A program made the translations under genes and the position numbers. Shown in pieces: positions 9,060 through 13,504 of a DNA stretch of 13,504 nucleotides. The notes below the pieces were generated by a model. That model was given only the letters and a program-made list of their open reading frames with translations, ran no database searches and had not been told where the DNA came from. Source of the stretch: Isohypsibius dastychi (lineage: Eukaryota > Tardigrada > Eutardigrada > Parachela > Isohypsibiidae); assembly GCA_034696485.1 (NCBI GenBank), contig JAQIWT010000952.1, forward strand, positions 1 through 13,504. The letters run 5' to 3'. Position 1 is the first letter of the stretch. Each line of letters starts with the position of its first letter.

Positions 9060-12000
9060 TTACTTGTCCGATTGTGTCACATGGATCTGAAAGGTCACTT
9101 TGGGCTTGACATCGCATGTCGTCGTACTTTCCGGGTGGAATTCACATGGCACCAATGTCACATTGTACACGCCCATATAGTTCATCTAAAAAATCACAGA
9201 AGTGAACCGATAATATAAGAATGAGTCGCAGCTGATTACGAAGAAGAACTGACCTTTGCGGCGCGAATCGAACGAAATCTCCAGAGTTGCTGCGGATATT
9301 CATCGTTATCCTGAGTCCGCAGCAGTTTCAGTTCGAACTCTGTCCGAGGCGCTCCAGTGAAAACTATTTTTGCCGAATCTAAACCTACGCAAAATTATGA
9401 AAATTATCGAACTAAAGCTTTTTTGAGGGTTTCTTACGGTTGGCTCCACTAACTACGAATTTTCCCCTAAAACTCGGCTTTGTTTTGAATTTCCCGTTGA
9501 TATGCGCGTTTCCATCCACAACCTTGACTTGGATCAGTCGTATATCAGCTGCAAAATTCTAATTTGAGCCAGAAGAAAAGAAAGTTAAGTGGGGTGAGCT
9601 GACCTGAATATTTCTCTCCCGGTTCATCTGAGTTATACCCAGACCGTGTTTCAAGCTTAGATTCCTCACTTCGGCTTCTCTGAGGGTCACTACCTGGACC
9701 ACCCCATGTCATGACACTGTCATAGACATAGACCAAATCAAGAGTAGTTGATTGATCGTAGTGTTTCCATGAGTTTCCAACGGAATTCGTGAAATACGCG
9801 TAGGTCACATAAAGTGGGACTCTGATCGATAGTTCCCGCTTGCTGCCTGATGTTATTCTCTAAGAAACAGTATCACTGTTGGGGTTTTGTCATTTCGAAC
9901 ATTTGTTTGCGATATTTACTGGTTGCTCAACTTGAATCTTCCCACCGCAAATCTCCGTGAGTTCAGACAACGTGTAGGTTGCCTCAAAGTTCCATTCGCA
10001 TGTTCGCTCATCAAGGTTGCTGTAGAACTCAAGGGTCCTGTTGTCTCTGTACCCAATGTTGTCAGGAACAGTCTTGAAGAAGCCGTTTTTGGTGGCGCGA
10101 AGTTCATCACTTGAGAGAAGGTTGGAGCACAAATGCTCAACGGTTCTTGTACCGTCTTGTGACAGTAGCATGTGGAGATCGCTGATAGGGGAAGTGGAAA
10201 TGAGGGGGACAAGACCGATTCGGTGTGGAATCGTCACGGAAACCGAAATGGAGCCATTGCCTAAACATCAATGATCTGAAAACATTTGTTCTTATTATTC
10301 CTTGAGATTGAACTTACCAGCGCTTGAAATGGACGCTCGAAAAGGGTCGATTGCCACCGCGTTGGACGGTGTTTTGGTTTCGAGTGGACATTTGGGGTTA
10401 ACGGTTACAGCTGTGACAACAGGGCTGACGCTTTCATAGCCTCCGTGGCCTGCTAAAGTCACTGCTCTGGTTGAGCACATAACCAGACTACCTGTTAAAT
10501 TTTCACTGGTCAATACAATGGTGCTGTGTGGGATAGCTAAGGAAAAGAAACGCACCATTCGAAAAGTATATGCTGTCGAGTATTGGGCCGTTAGTGCTGG
10601 CGAACCAGATGGAGCTGCGAATTGGACGAAGTGGCTCCATTGTGTTCGAGTCGGTCAGTGGGTGGGAGATGCGCCATTCGTAGATTGTCTGTTTGTCATC
10701 GATGCCTTCCATATCGCAGATTTGGCGGGTTCGGTGATAATCTGGGTGGCGCGGATTGCACGTCTGAATTGTGTTTATTCAAGTTTCATTCGATAACATT
10801 TCCCATTTTCGACTCGTGCACGAATTAACGTTCGTTTTGTAACACGAACAAAAAGTCTATTCTATACGATGACGGTCTTCATGGACCCAAATTAGCCTGC
10901 TCCCTTCAAAGAACTCGAGATCAACGGAGTGCTTATCTCTTACTGATGAGTCCAACAAATATAGTAATGCTGCTCCTACACCCTTCTGATATAGCAACGA
11001 TAATATAAAGACAACAAAATTCGCACAGTTACGAACTACTACGTTTAAAATATGAGTCAAATGTATAACCACTATCATTCTCTCTCGTTTATTCGAATGA
11101 CCATTTTCTTGCTGCTGATCTTCCATGATGTATCTGCTTCCGTCATCGCCAATGCTCATGCCAGCCTGAACTTAATCCACCATTTCCGCACTTTCTTCGC
11201 CCAACCAACCACCAAGACCATGACTGATGCTGAGATTCTTCAAAAAGTTTCCCTGCTCTTCGTCTCCAACGAGAAATACAACGACCTTTCTGCCCAGCTG
11301 GATTTGAACAATTCCAGATATTCAAGCGTTCTCACTCTTCAGATCTTCACAATGGTGCTGTCGATTACCACGGTTCTGTATCTCGTGATAAGAAAACTCG
11401 TCAAAACATGGAGAAAAACAGGCTGGCCAATATGCCGAAAAACGGGAGAATCATCTTCGCATTCGAATCACCAGCAACAGGTGCAATTCCTCCCTTAGTC
11501 CAAATTTTAAATTCATGTTTTTCATTTCTGATTAACCCTGAGAATTTCCGCGAAATTAAGAATCAAGTTGAGAGAGCTGTCTTACCGTAATGCACGCACA
11601 AGGCTGTCCGATGTACAGCCAGCCGCCGATGACTGGATTTTCGTAGTTCTCCAAACTCTACGGAACAAATAAAGCTCTAAATTATAGTACGAATTAAAAA
11701 TTCGTGATTCTTTCATACTGTTACGATCGGCGGCCCAGGGAAGCGAACGTTTTCTCCAGCTTGTTCTTGGATCACAACAACAGCCATTCCTTTCGTGACA
11801 ACGGCACGGGTTCGTCGCAGTGTGTAGAGATGAACTGTGAAGTTCTCATTCGGTTCTCTTATTTCGTCGAAGATAATCCGGATTTGCACCAGTTCTTGGC
11901 TTCGGTTGACCAGAAAGTTAACAACTGGAAGAAATCAATCAAAATCAACTCACTCAATAATGTACTCTGAAACGGACCCGTGTCCAGTGGTTCGTAATCA

Positions 12001-13504
12001 ATCCCAGCCTTTGCAGTTCCGTCTTTGGTGATGACTCTGACGATATCGCTTTGTGAAAGGTCACCATTTCGTATCACCGGAATGGTAATCCAGTGCAACC
12101 GCTTTGGGGTTAACGGCTCAACGATATCGAATCTATCGTTTCCAAAGAACATCTCCGGTCCTAAGAGCAAAACTTTCTGTATTTGCCTGTATCAAATTTC
12201 AAGTACAGTAGTGTAGCGTACCGCTCGGTTTGTGCCCAATGATTTTTGGCGCCAGGATCTTGGGTTTGACTGCTGCCGGCACAGCGCCTCTAACAATCGG
12301 TGTACTGAATCCTTCCACCATGTTCAGCATTCTTTCCCTACTCTCTTCCTCGCTGATTCCAGCTACATCTTTTTGTGGGTAGAACTGGATATACTCGGAC
12401 TGCCATGTTGGATCCTCAGCGTTTATCGGTGGTTTCGTCGTAACAGAGCCATTTTTCGTACTCGATGGAATGAACTCGTATGGCACTACAGGGAGAATCT
12501 CTTTCGGAACAGGCGGTTTTTCGATGTTGCAGTCCACACACTCGTATGTGGCGCCTTTGCGATCGTGTTCCGTAGGATCATCGTAATTTCCAAGCAGAAT
12601 GATTTCATTGGTAGTCAAGCCGCCTGAAAAGATCAGAAATCAATAACATTTTTGGTTCATTCAGTCCAGTTCAGCTGAAGTGTTTACCACCAACTGATGA
12701 CATGGCAGTGAAGTTCAACTGCTTCTGAATGTGGACCGTCGTCGAAGGCAGCTCGATCGTGTTGAAAAACTGTGAGGAGTTCAGAAACACCAAGAACGAG
12801 TCACTTTTTTCCTTAAGGTTCTCCAGTTTTTTCAGCGTGGCAGTCTGAGTGGTTTCACCAGGTGCAAAGTACACTTTGTCCAACTTCATTCCATCTTCGT
12901 TGAGAATGTCCACTTCGGTCGGCTGTTCCATGTCGCCCCCTTGACGTTGGACTTGGATGTCAACCGTGGCATCGAGGAACGTCATCTCGATATTCTTTTT
13001 CATGAAGCTGACTTTTGGTTCTGCGAAGGATTTCACACGGTTGGCAATGACGTGTTTTTGAAATGCATTCCGACTTACCGTCATCCACATCGCGAATAAT
13101 GACGACTTCGGTCTGAGAATGGACCCCAACTCGACTGTGGCTGAGTGGTCGAATATGAACGGTAAAGCTCTCGTCTGATTCAGCGTAGCGATCGTTGATG
13201 ATAGTGATGGGGCAGTCAGCTGTGGTCTGGTTCGGGTAAAAGGTCACAGCACTTGAATGGATGTTGAGGCGTGTTAGGAAGTCCGGACGGAATAACTGGT
13301 AGGAATGAGATATGGTACCAGTTGCACTGCCTGAAACTCAATAAGATTATTTGGCGGAATGGTTCAAGATATCATCATTGAAAACGAGATGAGTTTTGTG
13401 CGGGACTTACCATCGATGGTATGACAAATGACAGACATGGTCTGTGACAAGTCACGCCCACTGCGTTTCAGGGTCAAATTGAAGATTCCGACACTCTCTT
13501 TAAT
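9060..13504 (-). CDS. FRAS1/FREM-like extracellular matrix protein, C-terminal 970 aa (5' part beyond the right edge)
   Basis: Fourteen exons (complement): 13504-13411 (partial), 13330-13079, 13020-12688, 12623-12222, 12172-11966, 11924-11719, 11657-11586, 10763-10556, 10491-10318, 10260-9920, 9859-9604, 9548-9438, 9384-9254, 9185-9060. All junctions keep phase; 2913 nt are in frame. FRAS1/FREM proteins form a basement-membrane complex that holds epithelium to underlying tissue. Calx-beta domains are seen in exons 1-2 (ESVGIFNLTLKRSGRDLSQT... ending VVIIRDVDDG), exon 3, and exons 5-6 (PVIRNGDLSQSDIV, DGTAKAGIDYEPLD, EIREPNENFTVHL). A Pro-rich insert with CVDC (exon 4) separates the last two. 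Then comes the FRAS1-type C-terminal region: CNPRHPDYHRTRQIC, PILDSIYFSNG, TIPHRIGLVPLIS, HLCSNLLSSDEL, ERTCEWNFEATYTLSEL..CGG, RVPLYVTYAYF, YVYDSVMTWGG, PSFRGKFVV, YMGVYNVTLVPC. The protein stops soon after, lacking the membrane helix of FRAS1/FREM2, so it is probably secreted. CSPG repeats, if present, lie outside the window. Confidence 0.92.
11052..11498 (+). CDS. small type I membrane protein, 148 aa, nested antisense in a FRAS/FREM intron
   Basis: This single open frame lies wholly inside the 822-nt intron 11585-10764 of the minus-strand FRAS/FREM gene. The ATG has A at -3 and an in-frame TAA two codons upstream. Residues 16-33 (MTIFLLLIFHDVSASVIA) look like a signal peptide, with a later start at 11097 also possible. 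A roughly 60-residue extracellular part follows, with one N-glycosylation site (NNS, 86-88). The membrane helix is about 92-113 (VLTLQIFTMVLSITTVLYLV), then a basic cytosolic tail (RKLVKTWRKTGW) rich in Ser and Gln at the end. Third codon positions favour C (TTC, AAC, GCC, ACC), as in the real exons here and unlike most of the intergenic frames. I do not recognise the family. A GT after CAACAG near 11481 could allow splicing to another 3' end. It is an ORF-based call without homology. Confidence 0.6.
   Translation: MSQMYNHYHSLSFIRMTIFLLLIFHDVSASVIANAHASLNLIHHFRTFFAQPTTKTMTDAEILQKVSLLFVSNEKYNDLSAQLDLNNSRYSSVLTLQIFTMVLSITTVLYLVIRKLVKTWRKTGWPICRKTGESSSHSNHQQQVQFLP
11668..11673 (+). promoter_or_regulatory. 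possible poly(A) signal of the nested gene
   Basis: AATAAA on the plus strand 170 nt after the nested gene's stop. On the other strand the same bases are part of the pyrimidine-rich stretch before the acceptor at 11658-11659 of the FRAS/FREM gene. If used, the nested transcript would run antisense across the 72-nt exon 11657-11586. Confidence 0.4.

Noticed and set aside
10537-10555. A 19-nt intron (GTGCGT...CCTTAG) in the FRAS/FREM gene that would keep the frame
   Set aside because: The same phase 1 donor joins in frame to the TTTAACAG acceptor at 10492, giving a 64-nt intron like its neighbours. That is far more likely than a 19-nt intron.
10857-11159. 100-codon minus-strand open frame in the large FRAS/FREM intron
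   Set aside because: It overlaps the better-supported nested plus-strand gene and has no features of its own.
1-13504. CRISPR arrays, phage, bacterial operons, tRNA or rRNA genes
   Set aside because: None seen. The spliced genes show the window is eukaryotic, and no cloverleaf or rRNA-like sequence was noticed by eye.

Overview
The window looks like a compact animal genome. Every recognisable gene is split by short GT-AG introns, mostly about 50-70 nt and down to 41 nt, and the families present are metazoan: an SLC29 nucleoside transporter, a natriuretic-peptide/guanylyl-cyclase type receptor ectodomain, and a FRAS1/FREM extracellular matrix protein. Base composition is moderate, and splice acceptors are varied rather than the strict TTTTCAG of Caenorhabditis. 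A tardigrade would fit best, but that is inference, not something the sequence proves. All exon models were made by hand from splice signals, reading-frame phase and protein family patterns.

Layout, left to right. (1) Minus strand, 319-1842: a complete three-exon equilibrative nucleoside transporter of 451 residues, with an AATAAA at 145-150. (2) A gene-free divergent spacer, 1843-2818, which must hold the promoters of the transporter and the next gene. (3) Plus strand, 2819-5318: a ten-exon receptor of 478 residues with signal peptide, ANF_receptor ligand-binding domain and one membrane helix. It ends about one residue after the helix. The usual juxtamembrane segment is still visible at 5353-5472 but in another frame, and no kinase-homology or cyclase domain follows. 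(4) A 1.5 kb gene-poor stretch holding a foldback element with arms of about 170 bp (6292-6693). (5) Plus strand, 6951-8543: a seven-exon, 258-residue coiled-coil protein with one C-terminal C2HC zinc finger. (6) Minus strand, 9060-13504, running off the right edge: fourteen exons coding for the C-terminal 970 residues of a FRAS1/FREM-like protein (three Calx-beta domains plus the FRAS1-type C-terminal region). It ends before the membrane-anchored tail of FRAS1. (7) Inside its 822-nt intron, on the opposite strand, lies an apparent single-exon gene (11052-11498) for a small type I membrane protein that I do not recognise.

The genes do not form an obvious functional unit; this is an ordinary stretch of eukaryotic genome. 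The points of most interest are the tailless, frameshifted receptor, the nested antisense membrane-protein gene, the long foldback element, the truncated FRAS/FREM C-terminus, and the very small introns and exons.
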